From positions 620,001 through 684,000 of the forward strand of contig NZ_JAWHTC010000002.1 in the NCBI RefSeq assembly GCF_032586155.1: a stretch of 64,000 bases of DNA, written 5' to 3'. The stretch comes from JAWHTC01 sp032586155. GTDB taxonomy: Bacteria > Pseudomonadota > Alphaproteobacteria > Rhodobacterales > Rhodobacteraceae. Positions 1 through 8,679 of this stretch are shown here, piece after piece. The notes below the pieces were generated by a model. That model searched no databases. It saw only the letters and a list, made by a program, of their open reading frames with translations, and was not told where the DNA came from. The position numbers and the translations under genes were made by a program. Each line of letters opens with the position of its first letter. The first letter of the stretch is position 1.

Positions 1-45
1 GACCAAAACAGACGGGTCGAGGCCGTGCTTCTGAACACCGAATAA
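1..45 (+). CDS. C-terminal end of an OmpA-like protein (partial)
   Basis: Frame 1 is open from the window edge and ends in TAA at 43-45, giving 14 residues with the sequence NRRVE followed by a short hydrophobic strand. The N-R-R-V-E signature is what the last helix and strand of OmpA/Pal/MotB peptidoglycan-binding domains look like. The rest of the gene is outside the window, so type and length cannot be judged. The assignment rests on one short motif and the natural stop, and could be wrong. Confidence 0.4.
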   Translation, partial: DQNRRVEAVLLNTE

Positions 46-60
46 CTCCAGCCTTTCGGT

Positions 61-90
61 AAAAAAAGGCCCCGGAGCGTATCCGGGGCC
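61..90 (-). terminator. Rho-independent terminator
   Basis: A perfect 9-bp stem (68-76 with 82-90) closes a 5-nt loop. On the minus strand it is followed by seven T (61-67). It lies 60 bp past the stop of the LysR gene at 151-1056 and would end that transcript. On the plus strand there is no T-run, so it would not efficiently serve the OmpA-like gene. Confidence 0.8.
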
Positions 91-150
91 AGTTGGGTTG
101 CGGAGGTTGCCCTGGCGGGCATCCCTCATGGGAAACTCTTGGGTGTTCGA

Positions 151-1056
151 TCACCAGTCATTCGGGCCTTTCTCGCCAAACGAATGCACCAGGAAGTCGA
201 TGAAGGCGCGGACCTTGGGCTGGGTAAAGCGACCCGGCGGGTAAACCGCATAGATGCCCTGGGTCTCTGTAGGCAGATCGGGGATCACGTCCTCGACCAG
301 GCCCTGGGCCATGGCTTCGGCGTAAAGGAAGCTCGGCAGATAGGCGATACCAAGGCCGGAGATGGCCGCATTCAGCAGGCTCTGTCCGTCATTCACGCTC
401 AGCCAGCCTGCGGTGCGCACCTGGCGCTTTTCCCCGGACGGCGCAGTCAGCTTCCAGACATTGCCGGTCGACTGGCTCGAGTAATGCAGAAGCTTGTGTT
501 CGTTCAGATCGTCAATCCGCTCGGGCCGGCCATAGCGTTTGAAGTACTCCGGGCTCGCGATCATTCGTTTGGTCGTCTCGGTCAGCTTACGGGCGCGTAG
601 GGTGCTGTCTTCCAGCTCACCAATACGGATTGCCATGTCAAAGCCTTCGGAGATCAACTCAACATAACGGTTGTTCAACACCATGTTGACGGTGATATCG
701 GGGAAATCCGACAGGAAATCGCCCAGAACCGGGCTCAGGTGGTTGACGCCAAAGTCGGTCGCCACGCTGATCCTGAGAAGACCGGAAGGGTCCGATTGCA
801 TCGAAGAGACCAGCGCATCCGCCTCACCCGCATCATTCAACACGCGACGTGCACGATCATAGTATGCAAGACCGATCTCGGTCGGGCTGACCCGCCGTGT
901 GGTCCGGTTCAATAGGCGTGCGCCCAGACGGGCCTCAAGTGACGAGACATGTTTCGAAACCGCAGATTTCGAAATGCCCATCTTCTTGGCCGCGTCGGTA
1001 AAGCCGCCTTGGTCCACCACAGTGGCAAAGGCTTCCATCTCGGTCAGGCGATCCAT
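151..1056 (-). CDS. LysR-family transcriptional regulator
   Basis: 301 aa, the usual LysR length. Residues 1-60 are a typical winged helix-turn-helix (MDRLTEMEAF start, SKSAVSKHVSSLE recognition helix, LLNRTTRRVSPTE wing). The rest is the two-lobed effector-binding domain, with the family pattern VSVNDGQSLLNAAISGLGIAYLP near residue 225. A GAGGG ribosome binding site precedes the start. It belongs to the CrgA/DsdC-like group that often controls an adjacent oxidoreductase. Its neighbour upstream on the same strand is the flavoenzyme at 1251-3278, but the 194-bp gap suggests its own promoter. The effector is unknown. Confidence 0.93.
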   Translation of the reverse strand: MDRLTEMEAFATVVDQGGFTDAAKKMGISKSAVSKHVSSLEARLGARLLNRTTRRVSPTEIGLAYYDRARRVLNDAGEADALVSSMQSDPSGLLRISVATDFGVNHLSPVLGDFLSDFPDITVNMVLNNRYVELISEGFDMAIRIGELEDSTLRARKLTETTKRMIASPEYFKRYGRPERIDDLNEHKLLHYSSQSTGNVWKLTAPSGEKRQVRTAGWLSVNDGQSLLNAAISGLGIAYLPSFLYAEAMAQGLVEDVIPDLPTETQGIYAVYPPGRFTQPKVRAFIDFLVHSFGEKGPNDW

Positions 1057-1250
1057 GTGTGATCCCTCAATAACTTTTCATTCTTGTCTCGAGGGTCAGG
1101 TATGACGGTGAAATTGGGCAGAATACGGGCGCTGATTGGATAATGTCGGGGTTTTGTCACGGATCGTTCAAGGCAGGGAAACGGTGAAACAAGTGTTGCC
1201 AGAACGGAATTTGGCCTTTTTTTACTCCTCCCCTTGCGCACTAAGCCTTT

Positions 1251-3278
1251 CTAGAAATTCTTGCAAACTCGTAGGGCATCAAGGATAGCGGCATGGATGT
1301 TGCGCGCGGCAACCGCATCGCCGATCCGGGCGAGATCATATTGCCCTAGCGGGTTATTCACCACGAACGGATCCGTCCCGGCGATCAACGCCACCTGATC
1401 CAATTGCCCCATATTGCGCGATTGTGGTTTCAGATCGTGATAGAGCGCTTCTACTGGAACCGATCCGTTTTCAACGACCACATGGTCGCATAGCCGCTCA
1501 CTCGTCTCTCCGGTCAGAACATGGCGCAAGACCACGCGCTTGCGATTGCCCTCTGCTGCGATTCCGACCAGATCAAGGAAACACTCAAAGACGACGCCCT
1601 GACGTACCAGATCACGCAGCACGACCGCTGCATTCGTCGGCCCAAGGTCATGCGCCACCATCCGGTCCGGCGTCACCATGGTGACCATGGCCCCTGCGCG
1701 CGCCAATACATCCGCACAGACCGTTGCGGGTTGATCACCGACTTCGTCAAATAGCAGGACCTCGCCTGACAGGCGCGCCTCACCTCCCAAAACATCCCAG
1801 CCCGAGATCGCGATATCCCCACCCGGAACATCGGGCGTCTCGGGCCAACCACCAGTTGCCACAACCACCAGATCGGGGGCTTCCGCCATTACATCTGCGG
1901 CTTCGACATATGTATTCAACCGAACGTCCACGCCCAGCCGGGCAACCTCTGTCATCAGCCAGTCGGCCACGCCCCAGATCTGCCGCCGGGTCATCCCTTT
2001 GGCCGCAAGATTGATCTGACCACCTAACCGATCCCCGGCCTCGAACAACACAACCTCATGGCCCCTTTCAGCGCAAACCCGCGCGGCCTCCATTCCACCG
2101 GGCCCGCCGCCGGCGATCACCACCTTGCGTCGGTTGTGGGCGCGTTCAAGGACATGCGGCATCACCTGCTCGCGCCCGGTCGCCGCGTTGTGACCGCAGA
2201 CCGCCGGCTTGCCCTGATTGACCCGGTCGACACAGTATCCCAGCCCGACACAGGGCCGGATACGCTCTTCATCTCCTTGTCTCAGTTTGTTCACCAGGTA
2301 TGGGTCGGCGATATGCGCCCGGGTCATGCCGACCAGATCCACATGCCCCGCGGCCACCGCATGGCGGGCGGTGGCAATGTCGGCAATACCACCCGCATGA
2401 AACACCGGAATGTCCACCGCCGCGCGGATTTGCCCGGCAATCCCCAGATGCGGGGCCGAGGGCATTCCCATCGGCGCCACCCAACCGGCCAGACCCAGAT
2501 CGTCATAAGGCGCGCCCGCCAGTACGTTGAGGAAATCGACCGCTCCCGTCTCCGCCAGCTTGCGGGCAATCTCGACACATTCCTCTCCGCTCAATCCGCC
2601 GTCCAGAAGTTCATCCCCGGTGATGCGCATGCCCAGCACGATGTCCGGCCCCACCGTGTCGCGCACTGCTTCAACAACCTGCAGGCTCAGGCGCATCCGA
2701 TTGTCCAGCGACCCGCCGTAATCATCATCGCGCTTGTTGACCAGCGGCGACAGGAATTGCCCCAGAAGATGCGAATGCGACAACAGCTCGATCCCATCAA
2801 ACCCGCCGAGCTGACACCTTTGCGCCGCGCTGGCGAAATCACCGATGACCCGGGTGATGTCCTCCTGCTCCATCGCCTTGGGAAAGGACCGGTGTGCCCT
2901 TTCGCGCGTGCCCGACGGCCCCGCCACCGGCAGCCAATGCCCGTTATCCCAGGCGGTGCGCCGCCCCATATGGGTAATCTGGCAGATCACGGCGGCGCCG
3001 TGGGATCGCACACCATCGGTCAATTCCTTGAACCACGGAATGATGCTGTCATCCCCAGCATAAAGCTGCCCGAAAACCGACGGGCTGTCCGGCGCGATAT
3101 TGGTCGACCCGCCAATAATGCTCAGCCCGATGCCCCCCTTGGCCTTTTCCTCGTGATAAAGCCTGTAGCGCTCGCGCGGATGTCCGCCCTCCTGAAACGA
3201 CGGCGCATGGGCCGTGCTCATGATCCGGTTGCGCAGGGTCAGGTGGCGTAGCTGGAAGGGCTCAAGCAGTGGGTCCAC
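1251..3278 (-). CDS. 2,4-dienoyl-CoA reductase/TMADH-type flavin oxidoreductase
   Basis: 675 aa, two-part architecture. Residues 1-340 form an old-yellow-enzyme TIM barrel (FMN), with the RNRI start motif, HMGRR and HSHLLGQFLSP. From about 387 there is an FAD/NAD(P) Rossmann domain (GGGPGGMEAARV). The family includes 2,4-dienoyl-CoA reductase, trimethylamine and histamine dehydrogenases and N-methylproline demethylase, and normally holds a 4Fe-4S cluster between the two parts. Here the linker reads CVGLGYC with a fourth Cys 12 residues on, so one of the four usual ligand positions is Leu. The start is GTG at 3278, preceded by an AAAGGCGA-like site. Substrate is not predictable; amine demethylation or enoate reduction are both possible. 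Confidence 0.88.
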   Translation of the reverse strand: MDPLLEPFQLRHLTLRNRIMSTAHAPSFQEGGHPRERYRLYHEEKAKGGIGLSIIGGSTNIAPDSPSVFGQLYAGDDSIIPWFKELTDGVRSHGAAVICQITHMGRRTAWDNGHWLPVAGPSGTRERAHRSFPKAMEQEDITRVIGDFASAAQRCQLGGFDGIELLSHSHLLGQFLSPLVNKRDDDYGGSLDNRMRLSLQVVEAVRDTVGPDIVLGMRITGDELLDGGLSGEECVEIARKLAETGAVDFLNVLAGAPYDDLGLAGWVAPMGMPSAPHLGIAGQIRAAVDIPVFHAGGIADIATARHAVAAGHVDLVGMTRAHIADPYLVNKLRQGDEERIRPCVGLGYCVDRVNQGKPAVCGHNAATGREQVMPHVLERAHNRRKVVIAGGGPGGMEAARVCAERGHEVVLFEAGDRLGGQINLAAKGMTRRQIWGVADWLMTEVARLGVDVRLNTYVEAADVMAEAPDLVVVATGGWPETPDVPGGDIAISGWDVLGGEARLSGEVLLFDEVGDQPATVCADVLARAGAMVTMVTPDRMVAHDLGPTNAAVVLRDLVRQGVVFECFLDLVGIAAEGNRKRVVLRHVLTGETSERLCDHVVVENGSVPVEALYHDLKPQSRNMGQLDQVALIAGTDPFVVNNPLGQYDLARIGDAVAARNIHAAILDALRVCKNF

Positions 3279-3381
3279 GAAATCGCCTTTCGAATAGGGG
3301 ATGCGTTTCCAATACTATGCTTTGGACATTCGTGATCGTGTAGAAAGTCGACACTCGCGGCCGCCATTCACGACAACAGCT

Positions 3382-6300
3382 TCATGCCACCATCTGTTCG
3401 GCTTTCTTCAGGTCCACGCTCACCAATTGGCTCACGCCCTGCTCCTGCATCGTCACCCCGAACAGCCTGTCCATACGCGCCATGGTCACCGCATGGTGGG
3501 TGATGATCAGGAATCGTGTGTCCGTCCGGCGGCACATTTCGTCCAGCAGATCACAGAATCGGGTTACGTTAGCGTCATCCAGCGGCGCGTCGACCTCGTC
3601 CAGAACACAGATCGGCGCCGGGTTGGCCAGAAACACCGCAAAGATCAGCGCCAGCGCAGTCAGGGTCTGTTCACCGCCGGAGAGCAACGACAGGGTCGAC
3701 AGCTTCTTGCCCGGTGGCTGGCACATGATCTCCAACCCCGCCTCCAGCGGATCCTCGCTTTCCACCAGCACAAGGTTCGCCTCGCCGCCACCAAACAAGT
3801 GCCGAAACAGCAGGGTGAAATTCGAGTTCACCTGCTCGAACGCCGTCAGCAACCGCTCGCGCCCTTCGCGGTTCAGGCTGGCAATGCCGTTGCGAAGTGT
3901 GCGGATCGCTTCTTCCAGATCGGTCTTTTCCTTAACCAACTCGTCATGTTCTAGCTGCACCTCGCGGGCATCTTCCTCGGCCCGCAGGTTCACCGCACCC
4001 AGCGCATCACGCTGCCGTTTCCACCGGTTCACATCGGCCTCGATCGCTTCAGACGCCGGCATCTTGTCAGGATCGGCGTCCAGGCTTTCCAATAGCTCGC
4101 CTGGATCGCATTCTTGTTCTTCGCGAATACGTTCCTCGGCATACACCACGGTTTCGCGCGCTGCATCAGCCCGTGCTTCCGCCCGCGCTCGCGCCTCGCG
4201 TGCCTCGCCGGCCGCACGTTCCGCTTCGCGCTCGGCCGTCACAGCATCGCGCTGCGCATTCTCGGCCGCGGCCAGCGCATCCGCGGCGCTCCTGCGCCGC
4301 GCTTCCGCCTCGTCAATTGCATCCGACAACTCTTCTCGCTTGGCGGCAATCTCGGCGGGGGCCGCATTGGCCTCCTTCAATTCACCCTCGGACGCTTCCT
4401 TGCGTTCCGCCAGCTCGGCAATCCGCTTTCCTGCGGTCTCCAACCGGTGTTTCCAGCCCGAAACTTCCTTGGCCACTTCCTGCGACCGTTTCAGACGCGC
4501 CTCACCCTCCCGGCGCAATTCGTCATGGGCCGACCGGCGCGACATCATCGTGATCCGCGCCGCCTCGACCGTCATCTTGATATCTTCAACTTGCGCTCGC
4601 GCCGCATCCAGATCACCCAGGTCGGCCACACCTTTTTCGGCCTCGGCCATCTGCGTACGCGCGGCCATCGCGTCTTCCTCGTGCCGCGTCACCGCCAACC
4701 CCGAACTCTCCAACCGCGAAGAGGCCAAATTGCGATCCGCCTCGGCCCGGCTCAGCGCCCGCGCTGCATCATTGACCGCCGTATCCGCCGCCCGTCGTGC
4801 TTCGCGCGCCCGCTTGTCCGCCTCGGTCAGATCGGCCAGCCGCTGTTGCAGCATCTCATGCGCCCGCTTGGCCCCGTCTGCTCGCGCCGTGGCTGTTTCC
4901 ATCTGCTGTTTCAACGCCTCAAGGCGGTTCAGTTGTTGCAAACGCAGCGCCGCCGCGCTCGGCGCATCCTCAGCCCAGGCACGATAACCATCCCAACGCC
5001 AAAGATCGCCTTCCAAAGTCACCAGCCGCTGACCCGGTTTCAGGTCCGCCTGCAAACCCGGCCCATCTTCGGCCTCGACCAGCCCGATCTGGCTCATCCG
5101 CCGCGCCAGCACATCTGGCACCGAAACATGGTTGGTCAGCGCATCAACGCCACCCGGCAATACTTGTGCTTGGGCATAGCCCGGCAATTCTGTCCAGCCC
5201 GACGGCCCATCTTCTTCCACCTCGGGCGCGCGCAGATCGTCGGCCAGTGCTGCACCCAATGCCTTTTCATAGCCCTGTTCAACCTGCAAACGGTCGAGGA
5301 TCTGACCACCCTCGGCGGTGTCACGTTCTACCAGCTTGGCAAGCGCGTTTGCCTCGGCGCTCAGCGCGTTGACCTCGCCTTCGGCCTCGGACCGTTCGGC
5401 CCGTGCATCCGCCTCGCGAGCTTGAGTTTCCGCCCGTGCCACCTCGGCCTGGTTCAGCGCCTCTTCAACCTCGGCAGCCTTGGTAACCGCTGCTGTCTCG
5501 GCCTCGCCAGCCACCCCGAAATCGGTCTCGGCCTTCTCCAAAGAAGCCTGCGCTTCATCCATCGCCGCCTTGGCCTTGCCAGCTTCTGCTTCGCTGCGAT
5601 CCAGTGTCTTGCGGCTGTCCTCCAACAAGCGATGCGCCGACTGATGCCGTGCTGCCAGACGCGCCACATCTTCGGTCAGCGTTGACAGATCGCCTTCACG
5701 TTCGGACAGCACCCGTGCTGCCTCGTGCGCCTCCTTCGACGCCTCTTCCAGCCGGGCATCGTGCCCTTCGCCCGCCTTGGCAAGCTCGCGCGCCTCCCAT
5801 TCCAGCCGTTCGATAGTCTCACCCGCGTCGCGGTTCAGGCCGGATTCTCGCTCCATATCCGCGCCCAGCTGATGAATCCGTCGCTCAAGCGTCTCGATCG
5901 CCTCACGGGCGCGGGTTTCTTGATCCTGCAACGTATCGCGCTGGACCTGCAAACGCTGCAACACCGCCGCTGCAATCGCCTCTTCCTCGCGCAACGGCGG
6001 CAGCGTGTCCTCTTTCTCCTGCCGCAGCTTGGCCGCCTGCCGCGCCGCACCCTCGGCCTGTGCCGCGCCGGTCACCTTGCCACGCAACTCCTCGCTGGCC
6101 TTGGCCAGGGCCTCATCGGCTTCTTTCCAGCGACGATACAACAACATGCCTTCAAACCGGCGCAGGTCTTCACCAATCGCGCGATACCGTGCCGCCTGCT
6201 TGGCCTGACGTGCCAATTGACCCAATTGCGAGGCCAATTGTTCAATCACGTCATCAACCCGGGCAAGGTTGGTCTCGGCGCCCTTGAGCTTCAACTCGGC

Positions 6301-6837
6301 CTCATGCCGCCGTTGGTAAAGCCCTGAAATCCCCGCGGCCTCTTCCAGGATACGCCGCCGATTCTTCGGCTTGGCGTTGATCAATTCGCTGATCTGCCCC
6401 TGCCGGACAAGCGCGGGGGAATGCGCCCCGGTCGAGGCATCTGCAAACAGCATCTGCACGTCGCGCGCGCGCACATCCTTGCTGTTGGTCTTGTAGGCAC
6501 TGCCCACGTCGCGGGTGATCCGCCGCACGATTTCCAACACGTCCTCGTCGTTGAATCCCGCCGGGGCCAGCCGCTCCGAGTTATCAATCAGCAAAGCCAC
6601 TTCGGCGAAATTCCGGGCGGGCCGCGTCGCCGCCCCGGCAAAGATCACGTCCTCCATGCCGCCGCCCCGCATCGCGGTGGGGCGATTTTCCCCCATGACC
6701 CAGCGCAACGCCTCAAGCAGGTTCGACTTGCCACAGCCGTTCGGCCCGACAACCCCGGTCAGGCCATCGGCAATGATCAGCTCTGTCGGATCGACAAAGC
6801 TTTTAAAGCCGGTCAGTCTGAGTTTGGAAAAGCGCAA
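3382..6837 (-). CDS. smc: Chromosome segregation ATPase SMC
   Basis: 1151 aa, the length of bacterial SMC. The N-terminal ATPase half holds GPNGCGKSN (about 32-40). Two long Ala/Glu/Arg-rich coiled coils flank a hinge near residues 500-600. The C-terminal half has the ABC signature LLSGGEQ (about 1050) and the Walker B CVLDEVDAPLDD (about 1078). Homodimers with ScpA/ScpB act in chromosome compaction and segregation. It is divergent from cobW. The coiled coils create long spurious open frames on the other strand. Confidence 0.98.
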   Translation of the reverse strand: MRFSKLRLTGFKSFVDPTELIIADGLTGVVGPNGCGKSNLLEALRWVMGENRPTAMRGGGMEDVIFAGAATRPARNFAEVALLIDNSERLAPAGFNDEDVLEIVRRITRDVGSAYKTNSKDVRARDVQMLFADASTGAHSPALVRQGQISELINAKPKNRRRILEEAAGISGLYQRRHEAELKLKGAETNLARVDDVIEQLASQLGQLARQAKQAARYRAIGEDLRRFEGMLLYRRWKEADEALAKASEELRGKVTGAAQAEGAARQAAKLRQEKEDTLPPLREEEAIAAAVLQRLQVQRDTLQDQETRAREAIETLERRIHQLGADMERESGLNRDAGETIERLEWEARELAKAGEGHDARLEEASKEAHEAARVLSEREGDLSTLTEDVARLAARHQSAHRLLEDSRKTLDRSEAEAGKAKAAMDEAQASLEKAETDFGVAGEAETAAVTKAAEVEEALNQAEVARAETQAREADARAERSEAEGEVNALSAEANALAKLVERDTAEGGQILDRLQVEQGYEKALGAALADDLRAPEVEEDGPSGWTELPGYAQAQVLPGGVDALTNHVSVPDVLARRMSQIGLVEAEDGPGLQADLKPGQRLVTLEGDLWRWDGYRAWAEDAPSAAALRLQQLNRLEALKQQMETATARADGAKRAHEMLQQRLADLTEADKRAREARRAADTAVNDAARALSRAEADRNLASSRLESSGLAVTRHEEDAMAARTQMAEAEKGVADLGDLDAARAQVEDIKMTVEAARITMMSRRSAHDELRREGEARLKRSQEVAKEVSGWKHRLETAGKRIAELAERKEASEGELKEANAAPAEIAAKREELSDAIDEAEARRRSAADALAAAENAQRDAVTAEREAERAAGEAREARARAEARADAARETVVYAEERIREEQECDPGELLESLDADPDKMPASEAIEADVNRWKRQRDALGAVNLRAEEDAREVQLEHDELVKEKTDLEEAIRTLRNGIASLNREGRERLLTAFEQVNSNFTLLFRHLFGGGEANLVLVESEDPLEAGLEIMCQPPGKKLSTLSLLSGGEQTLTALALIFAVFLANPAPICVLDEVDAPLDDANVTRFCDLLDEMCRRTDTRFLIITHHAVTMARMDRLFGVTMQEQGVSQLVSVDLKKAEQMVA

Positions 6838-6942
6838 TACGGCCTGCCTGTTCGCTCGTGATTCCTTGATTGCGACGAATTTGGCGGCAGCAAATGCTCT
6901 GAGTCAACGCTGTCACCCCACGATATGGGGATTTTCGCCGAC

Positions 6943-6951
6943 TTATCCACA
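6943..6951 (+). promoter_or_regulatory. Consensus DnaA box
   Basis: TTATCCACA matches the E. coli DnaA-box consensus exactly. It lies in the 242-bp divergent region between smc and cobW. It is a single copy with no neighbouring boxes that I can see, so it is not an origin. It could link smc expression to DnaA or be a chance match. Confidence 0.3.
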
Positions 6952-7079
6952 AAATATTGCGTATCCTTGGTGCCGCACGACTGTCAGGGCCGCATTTCCA
7001 CACCCAAACGGCGCAATCGCGCTTGACCCTCACCGCCCGGCCCGCGCAAATACACTCCGTTACGAACAGGAGCACGCGC

Positions 7080-8162
7080 ATGCCCGCAAAAACCCCCGCG
7101 ACCATCGTCACCGGCTTTCTTGGTGCCGGCAAAACCACGCTTATCCGCCACATGCTGGAAAACGCCGACGGGCGGCGCATCGCGCTGATCATCAACGAGT
7201 TTGGCGATCTTGGTGTTGACGGTGACCTGCTCAAGGGCTGTGGTGACGAAACCTGCACCGAAGACGACATCATGGAGCTTTCCAACGGCTGCATCTGCTG
7301 CACAGTGGCCGAAGATTTCATCCCGACGATGGAAGCTCTGCTCGAGCGTGAAAATGCCCCCGACCATATCGTCATTGAAACCTCCGGCCTGGCCCTGCCG
7401 CAGCCGTTGGTCCGCGCCTTCAACTGGCCCGGCATCTCGACCAAGGTCACGGTCGACGGCGTTGTCACCGTGGTCGACGGCAAAGCGGTGCACGAAGGCC
7501 TCTTTGCTTCGAATCTCGCCGCCATCGAGGCCCAGCGCAAAGCCGACGAAAACCTTGACCACGAAACCCCGCTTTCAGAACTGTTCGAGGATCAACTCGC
7601 CTGCGCCGACATGATCGTCGTGAACAAGTCCGACCTGCTCAGTAATGACGAACTCACCAATACCACCACCGGCATCAAGTCCGGCGCCCGCGACGGCGTG
7701 CAGGTGGTCCAATCAACCATGGGCGCCCTGCCCGTGGATGTGCTTTTGGGCCAAGGCATCGGCGCCGAGGCCGACCTCGACGCCCGTCACGAGGTCCACC
7801 ACCATCACCACGATCACGACGACGATCATCATCACGATGACGACCATGATCATCACCACCATCACGATCATGACCACGACGATTTCGAAAGCTTCGTCTT
7901 GACCCGTCCCGAAATCACCGACGCCACCGGTTTCGCCGAACAGATCGCCGACACGATCCGCACCCACGGCATCCTGCGCCTCAAGGGCTTTGCCGCTGTC
8001 TCGGGTAAACCGATGCGCCTCGCCATTCAGGCCGTCGGCCCGCGCGTCGACACCTATTTCGATCAACCTTTCGCGTCGGGCGACGCTCGCGAAACCCGCC
8101 TCGTAGTGATCGGTCAAGCCGGTCTCGATCGCGCCGCCATCGAAAAGGCCCTGATCGCATGA
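7080..8162 (+). CDS. cobW: CobW-type metallochaperone GTPase
   Basis: 360 aa. The start is ATG 7080 after an AGGAG site; longer upstream reading is intergenic. It is a G3E-family GTPase: the P-loop GFLGAGKTT is at residues 10-18 and the family metal motif CICC follows near residue 78. A His/Asp-rich linker is encoded at about 7797-7880, with roughly 18 His in 32 residues. The C-terminal CobW_C domain follows. CobW delivers cobalt for insertion into the corrin ring and is needed in the aerobic B12 pathway. Its position two genes before cobN supports cobalt rather than zinc as cargo. The stop overlaps the next start by 4 bp (ATGA). Confidence 0.95.
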   Translation: MPAKTPATIVTGFLGAGKTTLIRHMLENADGRRIALIINEFGDLGVDGDLLKGCGDETCTEDDIMELSNGCICCTVAEDFIPTMEALLERENAPDHIVIETSGLALPQPLVRAFNWPGISTKVTVDGVVTVVDGKAVHEGLFASNLAAIEAQRKADENLDHETPLSELFEDQLACADMIVVNKSDLLSNDELTNTTTGIKSGARDGVQVVQSTMGALPVDVLLGQGIGAEADLDARHEVHHHHHDHDDDHHHDDDHDHHHHHDHDHDDFESFVLTRPEITDATGFAEQIADTIRTHGILRLKGFAAVSGKPMRLAIQAVGPRVDTYFDQPFASGDARETRLVVIGQAGLDRAAIEKALIA

Positions 8163-8611
8163 TCATCGTCGAAGCCTCCGACCCGCTCGCCCCCGGGCCG
8201 CGTACCCTGCTCGAGGCCTCCCATGCTCTGATGGAATCGCTCTACGCAGCCGAGGACAATCACTTCCTCGACCTCAACGAACTCAAAGCGCCCAACATCC
8301 ATTTCTTCGCCGCGCGCAACGGGTCAGAGACCCTCGGCACCGGCGCTCTGGCGGCGATGGACGGCTATGGCGAGGTCAAGTCCATGTTCACCTCTCCTGC
8401 CGCACGCGGGAAAGGCACCGCCGCCGCCATCCTGCGTCAGATCGAGGACACCGCCCGCGAGCTCGACCTGCCGCTGCTGCGCCTCGAAACCGGCACCGGA
8501 CTCGATGCGGCCCATCGCCTCTATGCCAAGCACGGTTTTGAGCTTCGCGGCCCCTTCGGCGACTATCCGGACAGCCCCAATTCGATTTTCATGGAAAAGC
8601 CGCTGGACTGA
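8159..8611 (+). CDS. GNAT-family N-acetyltransferase
   Basis: 150 aa, single GNAT domain. The acetyl-CoA pocket is seen as SMFTSPAARGKGTAAAI (about 75-92), where R-G-K-G-T is the Q/RxxGxG/A loop. The late part reads YAKHGFELRGPF, typical of motif B. It overlaps cobW by 4 bp and precedes cobN, so it is transcribed within the cobalt cluster. No link to cobalamin chemistry can be read from the sequence; small GNATs are common passengers. Substrate unknown. Confidence 0.88.
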   Translation: MIIVEASDPLAPGPRTLLEASHALMESLYAAEDNHFLDLNELKAPNIHFFAARNGSETLGTGALAAMDGYGEVKSMFTSPAARGKGTAAAILRQIEDTARELDLPLLRLETGTGLDAAHRLYAKHGFELRGPFGDYPDSPNSIFMEKPLD

Positions 8612-8679
8612 TCCCTTTGCTTCACCTTTCCCCAAATTTTCAATCATCGCCCACCGCGCGGCAACGGAGTTCCGAATAA

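Noticed and set aside
1044..1241. 65-codon minus frame upstream of the LysR gene
   Set aside because: Overlaps the LysR start and its leader, no ribosome binding site or family resemblance.
2058..3251. 397-codon plus frame
   Set aside because: Lies antisense within the well-supported flavoenzyme gene; Arg/Pro/His-rich product typical of GC-rich shadow frames.
3482..5685. Long plus frames of 501 and 523 codons
   Set aside because: Antisense to the smc coiled coils; low-complexity Ser/Ala/Arg products that mirror Glu/Ala codons.
6838..7079. Possible cobalamin riboswitch before cobW
   Set aside because: No B12-box-like sequence (GCCACTG) or surrounding structure seen; nor is one visible in the short gap before cobN.
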